A stretch of DNA of 64,000 nt from Siphonodentalium dalli (lineage: Eukaryota > Mollusca > Scaphopoda > Gadilida > Siphonodentaliidae), in assembly GCA_032622095.1 (NCBI GenBank), contig CP136061.1, forward strand, positions 136,361,587-136,425,586. The letters are read 5' to 3'. Under the pieces are notes generated by a model, which saw nothing but the letters and a program-made list of their open reading frames with translations, was not told where the DNA came from and did not search any database. The translations under genes and the position numbers were made by a program. Numbering within the stretch: the first letter of the stretch is position 1; the number at the start of each line of letters is the position of its first letter. Shown piece by piece: positions 12,801-27,800 of the stretch.

Positions 12801-15800
12801 TCTCAGGTCTCAGATGCCACTGCATTGAGTTAAATGGCCTGCATTGGACGTTTTATTTCGATTTTTGATATTATGGCAAAAAAAATCATTAAATATGACT
12901 ATGTGACTCAGAATTCTATCATTGGTGACAAGGAAACATGTTTTTTCTTCAGCAGAGGCATTATAGTTCAGAATTTTTTGGTTTAAAATTACCCACTCAG
13001 TCAATCGATTTTGAGGTAAAAAATAATCAGGTGGGGGAGAAGGAGGAGATAAACTGGGTAATTTTCAACAAACAAAATTCTGAACTATAATGCCTCTGCC
13101 GAAGAAAAAAGCATGCTTCCTTGTCACCAATGATAGTTTTTCTGAGTCACATAGTCATATTGAATGATAAAATTAGACTAATTGGCCACTACATGTGGCA
13201 GGGGGTGGGGGATAAAAGAAGACAAACTAGGTAAAACCAGTCTTAGCAAACCTGTAATGATATAGAACCTTTTTGCATTTCTCCATCAATATTTTAGTTT
13301 CCAGTTGATATCTTTCTGAAATGAAATATGAAACAAGCTAGAGGCATTTTATGCCACACCTAGCGGTGTTCATGTTGATCATATATTAATCTACAGGTCA
13401 TAACAAAATAGTAAGTTTGTAGGCTATGATTAGTGTATTAAAGGTTCATGGAGTTACTATATCAACTGCATATAATGTGTTATCGACTGACTTCCATGCT
13501 TGTGAATTTCAGTCAACATGCAAGATCTGCCCAACAGGATATTATTGTGATGGAACCATACAGAACAACACAGTCTGCAGCCACGGCATCCAAAATCCAT
13601 CACCGTGTCCTGCAGGGTTCTACTGTTCGAATGGAACAAGGTTTGCCACCGAATATGGCTGTCCGAATGGCACCTATAGTAATCAGACACATCTGGAGGA
13701 GTCAATAGAGTGCACACCCTGTCCACCTGGGCAGTTCTGTGACAGTCTTGGTTTATCTGAACCGGCAGGACTATGTGAGGCTGGATTTTACTGTATTGGT
13801 GGAGCCACCATGACTTCTCCCACTGATGGGACCAGTGGTGACATATGTGCCAAGGGAGGCTACTGTCCAATTGGATCAAAGACCCCAGAATTATGTCCCC
13901 CTGGAACATATAATCCTACTGAAGGTATGTTTTTTGAAAGAAATTCTGGTCATATCTTGGTCATACCTTTTAAACTAATTCAAGCCTGATTATTATTATA
14001 TGACCGTTTTGAAAAAAAAATGACATATTATGTTATTGGCACAAAATACAGTTCAAGTTTGAATTTGGTTTCCGCCCACCAGTTTTTACCAGAGTTACAT
14101 CCCTTTTTGTTGGAATTTGCAATTAATTTTTGTTTCCTGACGATAACTTTAGTAAGTTTGAATTTAATGGAAAGAAATTTGGTATGTGAGTTTACTAGCC
14201 TAAAATACAGGTCACTTTCGTATTTGGGTTTTGCCCACCAATTTTCACCTGTGTTAAAAAAATGATTTTTTATCATTTTCATGTAAATTAACAACACTAA
14301 GTACGAATATTTTGTCAATATTAATTAATTTATTTGTTACAAGCCAATCAACTTTTCATTCAGTAATAGCTGTACGATATACATCAGAATATGTTTAGTC
14401 AAAATCATGCTCTTCAATTATTTGTTTTAATTCGGTGAGAGGAGCAACACTGACAACCAAATCTGGCAAACGGTTCCATGGTATTTGTAGTAAAAAATAT
14501 TTTCAACCATGTTCACTACTCGACTGTTGAAATGCAAATGAGTGTCCTCGAGCACTTCTACACACAGTCCTTCTGAATTGTTTGTTGGTACCCACATTAT
14601 AGTAACCATGCATGCATTTATATACCTCAATAAAATCTCCCCTCAGCTGTCGATATTTCATAGACATGAGATTCAGCTTAGTAAGTCTTTCTTTGTAATG
14701 GAGATGTTTTAGGTGAGGAAGAAGTCTGGTCGCTCTACTTAGAACCCGTTCACTATCTGTTCACATGAGTGGAATATTTCAACCAATTTACAGTGTGATT
14801 TACCTCTATGTAAACCTTACTATTTTCTAGAAGTTATATTTTCAGGTTTGAAATCAGTTGAACAGTGCACAGCTTGCGATTCAGGATATTACTGCCCTAA
14901 CTACGGCCACATAACTCCATACTCCAACTGCTCTGCCGGATACTACTGTAGTGGGAATGCTTCAACTTCCACACCAACTGATGGCAGCACTGGTGATCAG
15001 TGCCCAATCGGACACGAGTGTCCGGTGGGCTCATCCCAGCCAATACCATGTGCTGCGGGTACTTACACAGACATCCAACAGAGTGATACATGTGAAGATT
15101 GCCTCGCTGGTTACTATTGTATAAACGGAAGTCAGCCAGAGTTATGTCCTCCTGGGTTCTTTTGTCCACTAAGCACAGGATTCTACTGGCAGCCATGTCC
15201 GATGGGAACATTCAATCCTAGTTCAGGCTTAAAGAATGAATCACAGTGCTTGGCTTGTTCCGGGGGTCACTATTGCGACCAGTTCAACCTCACGGTTGAG
15301 TCAGGACAGTGTGGTGCTGGTTATTATTGTCGGCAATTATCAACCATGCCAAGACCGAGTGGATCGTCTGCAGATTTTGGAATTTGTCCTGCAGGCTATT
15401 ATTGTCCCGTTGGAACACAGGATCCATTCCCCTGTCCAGCCGGGAAGTTCAACAATGTTACCGGGATTACTAGTGAATTAGCTTGTCAGGCATGTACCTT
15501 CAGTAATGCCCTAAATAATCGACTCCTTAACCACAGCAGAATTATGGGCAACTTTTCAGGATTTAGTCGGAAATATGGCTTGTTGCCATTCATTGGAAAG
15601 CTCTCAATGAGAGCTTTCCGATGAATGGCAACAGGCCCATATTTATGGGTAACTTTTCAGGATTTAGTCGGAAATATGGCTTGTTGGCTCAGAAATGGTA
15701 ACGCGCTCAAGATCATATATTATATACCCATGATTGTAATTATAGAATATAAAATATATTGGTTTCACGAATGACCAACTCATAGAATTAATCGCCTTGC

Positions 15801-18800
15801 ACTTCTTGGCATCCGAATAACAATTGAAATTGAAATTCCCAACTACACCTTTTACCGGACTCGGCCTCCGGGTTGCAGTTTGACTTTTAATCCGTCTAAA
15901 AATTCCCATTCTATAAATAAAACGCCCATGCGCCCACTGTAATTAAGAAACCGCAGAACATTATACACGTTAATCCTTTCATGATGGGAGCTATATGCTG
16001 GGGCTGCATGAACCCTTTCAGTGCTTAGTCTGATTTTTGTATCAACCCATATTTCCTTGATCATTTTTCAAATTTATTGATTATAATAATGTGATACATT
16101 GATGGAAAGAGCTCGGACTTGGCACTGAAAGGGTTAATTAAATACCATGTGCCATTGCTTTCTCTTATATATGCGAGTTTTCTATTTGGAGACTCACATA
16201 TATAAGAGAATGCATTGGCACATGGTTTTCGAAAAAATATCAGAAAGTTATGTGATATCAAATATTTTGTTGCCAGTTCAATAACATGTCACTCATTCAT
16301 GCCATGCAGATATCAGGCCTATTCAGTAGTACCAGAACTAGAATTAAACCTCATATATGTGTGAACTGCATAACCTGAAGTTAACACTTTGATAACTTGA
16401 TACTCACATGTGAGTAGTTACTTGATTGATGTTCAGTCATTTTTAGTTCTTTAAGCTCTTTAAAAAGCAATTTTTAGTAAGTCAGAGAACAATAGAAAAA
16501 ACCCACACGTCAATATGGTCAGTAGAGCCACACTCCCATCTGTGCATCCGTCCATCGACAATTTTCGTTAGCACGCCCTACAGGTTACATCTATCACACG
16601 ATTGTCAACAAACTTCATGAGGATCTTCGGGGTGACCTCTAGATGGGAGCCATTTGAATCTATCGCCACACCCTGCAGCCCACATTTATTGGAGAATTGT
16701 TTTGAAAATTTACGCATGTTTTGGATCTCCTCTAGACATGAGCTATCAAATTTGAACAATTTGCAATGAAAAAGATGTCCACCAGAAGACACCTTGGATT
16801 TTACTCTTTGCATGACTAAATCCTTTGCAACACCATACAGACCACATCCCACATCCGATCATCAGCAAACTTGATATGGTTCTTTGGGGTGACCTCCAGA
16901 TCAGAGCCATCGATTTTTTCCTCAAAATTAGAATCCGATGTCTTCTGGTGAAAATAAAATCATGCTCTGATAATTCATCAATGCAAAACAATTGAGTATC
17001 AACAACCAAGTGTCGAAACAAAAATTCCTGGCGATTTTTGTATGCAATAAAACTGAATATTATGCAATCTCTATGCAAATATAAATGGGTGAGAAACAGT
17101 CTTTTTAGAAAGAAATCGCTTGGTGCAAGCGATATTTATGCAAATATCCGAAATATGCAGTTAAGCGATATGCAGTTAACTGAAACTGACTGCACATGTA
17201 GTGACTTTTGTTGACGGATGCATAGTGGTAATGCTTATGCCCATAATGTGTCGCAATTTAAGTAGTAAATATTTACATTTGTGCGAAGTTCAAACGTTGT
17301 GTACAGTCGATGTGGTTGGAATTTTCAACAATCTCAGTTAACTGCTACATTCTGCCAGATAACTTATCAGTCTTATTTACTGAATTGAGTCCACAATATG
17401 TCTTTAAGAAATGGATGTTGATTGTGTTGCATTCCTTCGAGTATGGATGTAAGTTGTTATTTGCGCTCCACGCATAAAAGTTTCAACTTCCATTCATACT
17501 CCACGGAACACAACACAATCAAGTCCATTTCTTATATTTACACTCAACTGTCAGATTAAAAGCGCATTTCAGATTTTCAACGATATTCTTATAGCGCGTT
17601 GCAAGTTGTGTCCATGCAATATAATAAAAAGTTGGGGCCTACGCACGACATCACATAACATGATTTCAATCAACCAATGTCTTCTGTTTAAGTTCCACAG
17701 TCCGAATTCATGTATGAGTATAAATATTTAAAGACATTATGGACTTGTTCAGGTGCGTGAAACTGATAAGTTAGTATGTAGTTCTATGTCAACTGGACGA
17801 ATGTAGCATTCTACTAACATCACAACAAATTTCAAACAAATCGGCTGCACGACTCCATAAAAAAAATCATCTGAACTATGCTCATTTGCAAATATTTATG
17901 TCTCAATTCGGGACGCAACTATCGCCGATAAACTGACGCAAAAGTTTACGCCACCGAGAGTCACTGAATTTAATTAATTTATAGGAATGACGGTGTGTGT
18001 TGTCAATTTGGATATAATATTTGTTAAAATAACTACTTAGAGCAAGATTATTCTCCAATTCTATCTGATCACCCTATTGGAGTGTTTCACATCACTTTAA
18101 ATATCAATTGTTTTTATGTTTGGATGTCATAAACCTGAGCTATAGTAATGCCCTAAGTAATCGACTCCTTAAACACAGCAGAATTATGGGTAACTTTTCA
18201 GGATTTAGTCGGAAATATGGCTTGTTACCATTCATCGGAAAGCTCTCGGGGAGAACTTTCCGATGAATGGCAACAAGCCATATTTCTGACTAAATTCTGA
18301 AAAGTTACCCATAATTCTGCTGTGTTTAAGGAGTCGATTACTTAGGGCATTACTGTACATCTTATTGACACAAGTTACCCCATGAATCATTTCAGGCTTG
18401 TCTGCCTGGCTATTATTGTGACAGGCCAGGACTCGAGGAGCCTTCAGGGATTTGTGAACCAGGATTTTTTTGCACATCTGGATCCAATTCTTCGAACATT
18501 CCTGTTACATCTGTCACTGGAGGTCCCTGTCCTCGTGGGACATATTGTCCAGAGGGAGCCAGCGTTCCGGTGTATTGTCCAGCAGGATCATATAACTTGA
18601 TAGAAGCTCAGAGTAATTGTACAGATTGTCCACAGGGATACTACTGTGAGAGCGGCAGTTACAACATTACCGCCTGCTTAACTGGTAAGCTATAGCATTT
18701 CAAAAGAAACAATATTTCTGGTTGGCATTTCACATACTCTACTTTTTTTGGTGTTCAAAAGAATTTTGATAGTGAACAATATACACTTTTCATTGTCCCA

Positions 18801-21800
18801 TAATGGGTTGATTTCTCATGTAGTCAAAAGTCTTCTGTGTATTACAGTTTATACAAAGAATATCATAACTAATCTTTGCTCAATCTTTCAGATAAAATAT
18901 ATCGCATGAAATATCAAATCTCAAAATAAAACAAATTTAATATTTTAGGCTTACTTACCTACCAACCCTAATGTTTTATGTTTTAATGCCAGACTTACTC
19001 AAGTTAGAGTTATTCATCTAATCTTTTTCTAATTTCCGCAAACACAGAGATGACTAATGCAGAACACACTTTAGTTATCCATGCCGAGGTAAACAAGTCG
19101 TCCTTGTTTTCTTCTGAGATGATAAATTCTATGACTTCACTGTCACTTCAGTGAGATTTTCCGAGAGCTGAAGTTTGTATATAATTTCATATATCTGTCT
19201 GGCAATTGTTATCAACCGAGCTTGCAATTGCAAAAAAACTATAAAGTACATTATAACCTCTCCAAGCCAAATGCCCTCTGACTGACCTATCTGTCAGTTT
19301 AAAGAGGTGTTGAATTTGGTTTTTAGAAAATCATGCCATCTCGAAATATGAAGCCACCATTACAAAGAGTGCTCCAGGCAAAGATTAATTGATGCAACTT
19401 TAATAGACAACACAATAATAATATTTATATATGCAATCAACATATCACGAATTTACACACCATGTTGTTCAGCCACCTACAATTTTATAAGCCCATATAT
19501 GCAACATAAAATACATTGATTGCTTATTATTACACCCGAGAACATTAATTTGAACATATTAGAAAGAATTATCTCTAATCTATCTGTTGTAAAAAATAGA
19601 AATTTCCGTTAGTCGAGTATCCAGTTCGATCGATTGGACGAAATTTTATTGGCCGAATTTGCCAACGAATAAAATGCGTGATAAAAGAAGTTCAAGGCTG
19701 CTCAAGTCAAGATCGACATGAATGTAAATAAAATAAAACTGACGCAGAGGAACAACTGACAATTGTGTCAATAAAAATCACTTTTCAAATTGGAAAATAC
19801 AAATTAGATACTTTATGAAATTTTCATGAATCCTCCTAATGCATTGCCATTCTGCAATTTTATCATGAATTTGAAATTACGTCTTCGAAAATGGAATTGG
19901 AATTTTTTTCTGATTAGCAGTACTAGTAGGCTGCTAACTGTCTAATTGTTACAGGTGAAGCCAATTATCGCCACAGACATGTCATTTGGCAACAATTTGG
20001 AGATGGGCCTCTTTTATTTTTAGAAAATGCAACGTAGTGATCAGTTATTACTTTGAAGCAAACAGTTTCAATTCACCAAGAAAAGATCGGTAACAATGGA
20101 CACACCAAACAATCTCTTGGTAAATTTACCATCGGGGACAATCAACTCGCATGAATTCCTACGCCGGTGACTTGGCCACTTACATCTTTATCGAGAAATA
20201 CAAGCAACAAGTAACTAAGGTATTGTTAGGACTTCTCCAATCAGAATCCTGGAAAATGAAACAGAAAAATAGAGGTGTAATTATATTAAACTGACAATGC
20301 AAATAAAAAGATCAAACAGAAATATGATGATCTTGTCGCAGTTTTTAGCTCACCTGAGACGAAGTCTCCGGTGGAGCTATAGTCATCACTTCTCGTCCGT
20401 CCATCCATCCGTCCATCCATCCGTCCGTCAACAATTCTTTGAACATCTTCTTCAGATCTGTAGGACCGAATGGGTTCATATTCAGATTTGTTCAAATGAA
20501 GTCACCAGGTCAAATAGTTGCGAAGCTAGGACCATAACTCTTTCCCACCATATTAATTCTTAAAATGACTTCTTCTCAAATTATATTGGACCAAATGGGT
20601 TCATATTTGGTATGAATGGTCCTTGGGTGACTGGGGTTCAGATTTGTTCAAATGAGGTCACTGGGTCAAATGTGGGATCCAGGGACATAACTAAAAAAAA
20701 AAAAAGTCTGATTGAACCCATTGCTCAATTAAAAAAAAAATTCAGATTAAACTCCTTCCTCAATTTAAAAAATTATTTATTTTTTTTTAGTTATATTAAG
20801 GCCAAAAAACAAAAAGTTTTTTGATTCTCGGGCATATACCTCGTCTGCAAAAAAAAGGCCCTCGTTGAACCATTTTAGTACAAATTTAAATTTTACCGAA
20901 GCTGTCAAATGATAACACGAAAATAGGAAACTAGAAAACAGAAATTATTTATGTTTCAAACATCGAATATGATAGACATACAATGGTGTATGTGTTAGTA
21001 TTCAAAAACAGACACTAGGCAACGATAACTACCAGGTAAGTTGTCACCACAAGCTGCCCAAACCCCAAGTATTGGTGATGTGTATGCTGGTTTAATATTT
21101 GAAGTTTTTATGACTAGCATGTATAGTTACTATAGTATAGATGGATAAATATTAAAGTATATAGATAGATATAAATAGATATATACTATAAAAGGTACAT
21201 ACATATATCAAATATATCAACAACAGTAATTTGAAATATACATTGTACATATATATCATTCTGGTAAATCCCTATAATAGGCTATATGATGTACGGATAG
21301 TACAATGTCATATATTTATGTCATACTTTATTTAGATTTCATGTACGGAATACTACGGATAGTACAATGTGATAATTGGTCATTCTTTATAGTGGAATAC
21401 ATTAGTTTATATCAAAACAATACCTGGGAAGGTATAATAACCCATGCTAACTATGGGCATTATTCCCATAACAAAAATAAAAAATAAAAATAAAACCCTC
21501 GCTCCCTCATCGATTCTCAAAAAAAATTGCCTGATCGAGATTCAAATTTTTTTTTTTTTTGGCCTAATAATAATTTTTTTTTAGTTAATTATTAAAGATA
21601 CAAATATATAAAGAAGCCCACCACCCTTGCCCATTGGTGCTTCTAGCATCCCTGTTATCAAACACTTGTTTTAAATTTATTTCACAGTCACAATACAATA
21701 CACCCTGTGCATATGCTAGAATGCTATCTCTTACAATGAAAGTCAGTAAGGCCTGTCTGCTCTGTTGATAATTATCCACATGTCAAATCTGACAGTGCAG

Positions 21801-24800
21801 ACAGCTCTCTCTCTCTAGCCAGACCAGAGAGGTTTTGTTTTCATAATTAATTTTGAAATTGAATGTCAAATGTATTCCCAGGAGCCTTCAGTCTCTACTC
21901 ATATGAACTATTACTGGTTACAGGTAAAGGAATTTGTTCAAATGGTGGGTCTGTCGAAATAGGTCATTTATACAGTTTTAACACTTCCTTTCAGTGAATT
22001 AATTTCTACCCTATGAATGGTTCTGTAGTTCTGTGTGTACCACCTTTTGTTGATTGATACTGTTTCTAATGGAGACAGCTTTATAAGTTTAAGAATTAGC
22101 CACTCACTCCAAAAACTTTAACCCCCTCCATAAGACAAACTATTTGAGTTGTTGAGTTCAAGTTTGGTACTGATTATAGTTTTAAGCTCACTTGAGGCAA
22201 AGTCTCCGGTGGAGCTACCGGGTATAGTCATCACTCATCGTCCATCCATCCATCAAAAATTGTTTAAACATCTTCTCCAGACCCATAAAACTGAATGGGT
22301 TCATATTTGGTGTGAGTGTTCTCTAGGTGACTCATATTCAGATTTGTTAAAATGAGATCACCAAGTCAAATAGTTGCAAAGCCAGGGCCATAACTCTTTC
22401 CCTAGTAATTCTTAAAACAACTTCTTCTCAAGAACCATTAAGCTTATATTTGGTATGGAGGGTCCCTGGTTTACTGTGGCCTGGTTCAGTTTATTTAAAT
22501 TGGGTCACTGGGGCAAACATGGGCAGAGCCAGTGTCAATATCTTTAAAAAAAAACTTAGATTTAATTTTTTAGATTTAACTCAATTTAACCAAAAAAAAA
22601 CATCTTTAAATGAAAAAAAAAAACATTTAGATTTTACTCCTTGCTCAAACTTTTCATAAAAAAAATAAATAATAATAATTTAAATTAAAATTTAGAAAAA
22701 TGTATTATATAACAATGTACTATTGTAGTCTTCAGAGTCCCAGTCTTCTCTGTCCTTACAGTCTGGTAAGCTACCCCACAGTCATTGACTGTCTTGTTAA
22801 TTATGTCGCTGATCACCGATTTGCCAATTCCTTGTTTTATGCTAAGCTCTATTTAGGACAGCTTTTGAACAGTGTAGATTGTTGATAATTTTATAAACTT
22901 AAATGTCTTCTCAGAATTCATTGCTATGTGAAAAGTCTGTGGCGATTCAATCATTCTGGATGAAAATATTTTGTGACAAATATACCACTAGAGATTTACA
23001 GAGAAATAGTATTTATAAATGTTGACAGTGCTTGTGCAAACGAGCTAATAGTATGTCTGTCATTTGCAGTATGAGGTCTCCAGAGTGAGTCACTTTATTA
23101 TTTACTTTCTGAGTTTGATTGCAAGTGACTCGAGAGATGAATCTAACCCCAAACAGAAATGTGTGGTGAAAATCACTTTCCAAACTTATGCCTAATTTTT
23201 AGTAAAGTTTAAAAAAAAAAACTCGACTTGTGCTTTGGCGAGGTTCGTAGGCAAGCGGGCGGGTGGGCGTTCAGATGGTTGGGCGGCTGTCCGGGTTAGC
23301 GAGAGACTGTTAGCGCGATAACTCAATCTAACGTCAACCAATTTATTGTTTATCATTGTTTTTCTGAATAATTAATTTGTGGGCTTCAATTTGATTTCCT
23401 TATGAGTTCACATAGACTATTTCTAAATCCACAGGTCACTATTGTCCAGAGAACACAGAGTTTGCGTCACAGTATCCCTGTCCAGTTGGCACTTTCAACA
23501 ACCTCAGTGCTACCTGGGGACCAGATAGTTGCCAGTTATGTTCTCCTGGAAAATACTGCCCAACAACGGGAATGACTGTACCAGCAGGGGTGTGTTCAGG
23601 TGGCTGGTACTGTGTGCTCGGATCATGGAATGACAAGCCAACCCAGGAGGGAAACTCGACATCTGGAGACTGCATGTGTCCATCTGACAGCATCGGTGGG
23701 CGATGCTTAGCCGGAGAGTTCTGTCCCGCAGGATCGTCATCCCCACAGACATGCACTGGTGGATATTACTGCGTTGTCGATGAGTTAGCGAATGTGACAG
23801 GACCTTGCCTTGCTGGCTATTATTGTAACTCAAGTTCAACATATTCAAACCCTGTGAATGAAACATTTGGAGATATTTGTCCAAAGGGACATTATTGTCC
23901 ACTGGCAAGTACATATCCGATTCCATGTGAAGAGGGCTTCTTCAGCGACACACTCGCAAATCAGAATGTTTCTAGTTGCCTCCCTTGCACTGCTGGCATG
24001 TATTGTACAGGAACAGGTAGGGTGCTGCCAAATGGTTACTGTGATGAAGGATATTATTGTCCAGAAGAAATGATTTACGCCCAGCCACCAGGAAAGCAAT
24101 GCTTGGCAGGGCATAAATGTCCAGTAGGAAGTGCTTCTCAGACACCATGCGTCTCAGGGAGTTACCAGCTGGATGTCGCGAAGGGAGAATGTTTCGATTG
24201 TCCTGCTGGGATGTATTGCGATCGAATGGAAGCAATCTACGAGAACCAAAGTGGACTTAATGTGACTTCTCATGGTGTTGTTACGCCAAAGGTTTGATGC
24301 ATGTCGTAATATTTCAATTCAGTTATCCATATGCTAGCAACATGGGGAACATGTATTTATCATTTTTAAAGTTTTTATACGCCCTTTTGAAAAAAGGTTG
24401 TGTTATGTAATCAGTCTGTCCGTCCGTCCATCTGCCTGTCCATTGAAATTAGGGGTATATCAGATATTCTTTGTAAGCTCAAATTATTATTTTATTTTGC
24501 TGCAGTACAATTCAAAATGACTAAAGGGCATATTTTGCCACGCCATAGCGATGCTCTTGTTACATTTAATGATAAAATACTTAACCGAAAATATTAACTT
24601 TATAAGGTTACGCAAAGTCAATGTCCCGTTTCTCAGGCCCGAGCAGATGGGCCATAAACCTGCATGTGCAACTTTTTATTCGCGTTCAATTTGTTGGGGA
24701 AAATTTTAACCTGTACGAAATAATTGTGGTACATTTTTATACAAACATAAATTGGTATCAAACATTCCTGTATACCATTTCAGATTTCCAATTCATTACT

Positions 24801-27800
24801 CTAATTGGAAACTTTATTGAACCATTTGTTAAACACGTGATATATTTCGACTGTAATCTCTGTAAAAATATATTGCTTTGGTCATACTTGATGGCCAATA
24901 TTTGATGAAATAAATCACGGAATCTATCAGCTAACTTTTTACGGACATACATTGACCAACCACAACTGAAATTACACCGGGAACTAGACAATGCGGAGGT
25001 GGAATGCTTCATTGTTGCGTGCATGCCATTCAACATATTTTGGCCTGAGAAACAGCGAAATTGACTTTGCATGGCCTGTGATCATGTCCCACTTTATATA
25101 TGCCAAAATTAGGACTGTACACAATTGTGTATCATATCTGTTGTAAATTCCAATTATTTCATGTGACCACATTTCTGGGTTTCTAAGTAATTGAACTTGA
25201 AGAATATTTGGTTGTTCATGTGTATATCTGTAATATATATGGGAATATAGAAATGGGTTCCCTCTGTCAATGCATCTGTCTGGCCATCCATCCAGCAGCG
25301 ATCTTGGATTTCACATTGTAATCCATCAGTACACCCTGTTGCCCACAATTATTGGAGAATTTTTTTGAAAATATTCAGGCATGTTTAGGATCACATCTAA
25401 ATGGGAGCTAGTTTAAATGACTAAATCCTTTGGTCTCCTCGAGTTGGGCTACAGTGTCATTGACACATTCATTTTCCGAAGTTATGGTCCTTAATTAGGG
25501 TGTAAAATATGCCCATCCCTGTATCTCTATCATATTACATAGGATGTAAAATGGTCTTTTAAATTTAACAATGGGATGAATGGATTCTACATATTTTGTT
25601 CAGTTATCACAGTCCAGATTAAGATGGGGGGGGGGCATTTAAAATTAAGAATTAAGAAGATATGTTCTCAGAGATATATCAACAACTTTGTTTCAAAATT
25701 TTCACTGTTTATATGTTTTGATATTTTTGCATTTAACCACTAGTTTAACTTTAGTTTTGAGTGTTGGCATTTGGTTACTAATTATTTTTAATGTTACATA
25801 TGTGCGATAACCTGCTTTTCATCTATTTCATATATTCTGTTATTTTGTTATTTACAGATTTGTCCTGCTGGATTCTACTGCCCAAATGGAACAAAGACAG
25901 ACCGAGAGAATCCGTGTCCTGTCGGGACATTCAGTAATACAACAGGATTAGAGACCATTGCAGAATGTCGCGATTGCTACCCCGGCTACTATTGTGAGGC
26001 CGAGAATACAACAGCTCCTACCGATCAATGCTTTGCTGGATATTACTGTGTGCTTGGGTCAACCACACCCACTCCAGGCCCCAATAACACATTAATTGGT
26101 GGTCCGTGTATGCAGGGAACATATTGCGAATCAGGGTCACACACACCAATCCCCTGTCCAAAGGGAACTTACGGAGATCGGGACAAACTTCCTTCTTTAG
26201 CAGATTGTGTGCATTGTCCTCCAGGAGAATACTGCTCTTCATCAGGTAATAATACAGTAATGCCCTAAATAATCGACTCTTTAACCACAGCAGAATTATG
26301 TGTAACTTTTCAGTATTTAGTCGGAAATATGTCTTGTTGCATTCATCGGAAAGCTCCACCTCTAGTCAAGCCTGCAAATAGTCTGTCTGTCATTTGCAGA
26401 ATGAGGTCCCCAGAGGGCGAATTTAGTTATGCTATCCTGCACAGTGGGCTAGCATCACCAAATACACCTACTGGGGACCTCATTCTAGGCCCCATCTTCT
26501 AGGAAGTATCTATAGTCTCAAATTAACATTGTTTTAAGTTACCTTTTTCCTTCTGGGAAGTTTCTATATCCCCTAATTTGAAGAAGATAAAATGCATAAT
26601 CGAGGTGACTTATGGGTGAACATTACCAACTTCAACTGGGGAACTTCAATCTGATCCTAGATCTCCCATAGCAGTTGAGGCCTAAGCGGAATGATGATGA
26701 ATAGCCCACCGTGCATCACAAAATTCACCCTCTGGAGACCTCATTTTGCAAATATGACAGACACACTATTTTGCTTGACTATTAGCCAAAAGGGCATCAT
26801 ATAAATCCCATCTGCGTCTTATTAGTTGATATCGGCCATTCTTTTATTATGTAAATCCTGTGACCTGTAGGCTGTATTTGTCACAAAACTTCATTTATAG
26901 GCTTCTTTAGGTATGTGACCAAGCTGCAAGACAGTTCAGTCCGCTATGTCTGCCTGCTGCCAGCATGTGTATTCTCTTAATTAAATCTAACATTTTTTAT
27001 TGAAGTGTTTTGTCAGTTACAATTCATCCTGGCTTGATCTAGACAATTTTTCAAATGAATATGGACAGTTCAGTTTCTCAGAATAATGCAGAATGTATTG
27101 TACGTAACCTACAAAGGTCTCAAATAAATAAATGCGACATTTCTTCACATTATGTGTAGGCCGGTTCTGGCAGCGGCAAGTCCTATGTAGGGGACTGAAC
27201 TCTGCATGCAGCTTGGTATGTGACAGTTAAATGTGTGCTTCTATTTTTAGTTGTCCATCAATAGGAGGTTTTCCAGCCCATTTACTCTTGTAAAATTTCC
27301 TTCCAATATAACAGCCTAGCTGATTTCTCACCCAATTAAAGTGATGTGAAACACTCCGGTACGGGGGTCAAATAGAAATATAGAATAATCTTGCTCGAAG
27401 TAGTTATCAATAATGACTCTCGATGGCGAAATCATTTGCGTTGGTTTATCGCCATTTGTTGCGTCCTGAATCCAGATGTAAATATTTACAATTGCGCTTT
27501 GTTCAGGCGATGTTATCTATGGAGTGGTTTGGTCCATTTCGTTGAGATTTTCGGCGATGTTAGTAGAATTCTACGTCCCTCAGTTGGCACAGTGCCTGAG
27601 TACTAACTAATTGCCTGTAAATTCACAAACTTTCTTGGGTGTTATAAATGTGATAGTCATCCATCAAAATCTTGGCTTCAAAGATATGGTAAGCGTTGAC
27701 AGTGGGTATTGCTGTTAAAATAGATTAAACTGCCATAAACAGAAACAATATTATATTATAGACAAACATGTTCTTATACCATTCATAAATATCGCGTAAA

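Larger units (their letters stand above)
15490..18395. other. Intron 8 (GC-AG)
   Basis: 2.9 kb. The donor is GCATGT, the acceptor TCATTTCAG. Contents: rearranged family A MITE (15501-15686), D4 with a nested TTAA element (15974-16243), a P-family repeat (16536-16925), a foldback (17408-17532), a dispersed repeat shared with 27336-27590 (17785-18100), and a full family A MITE (18143-18357) ending 38 bases before E9. Nothing recognised at 15690-15960. Confidence 0.75.
18685..23434. other. Intron 9, longest resolved (4.75 kb)
   Basis: No coding signal. It contains two direct copies of a Q-family repeat (20347-20700 and 22185-22552) and a short F-family fragment (23049-23088). AT-rich sequence with (ATAG)n/(ATAT)n-like patches occurs at about 21130-21260. 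Nothing recognisable at 18700-20340. The acceptor is AAATCCACAG. Confidence 0.75.

Noticed and set aside
15490-15624. Continuation of E8 to 15624 as normal coding sequence
   Set aside because: From 15501 the sequence is a family A MITE and the Cys pattern ends; E9 supplies the expected continuation.
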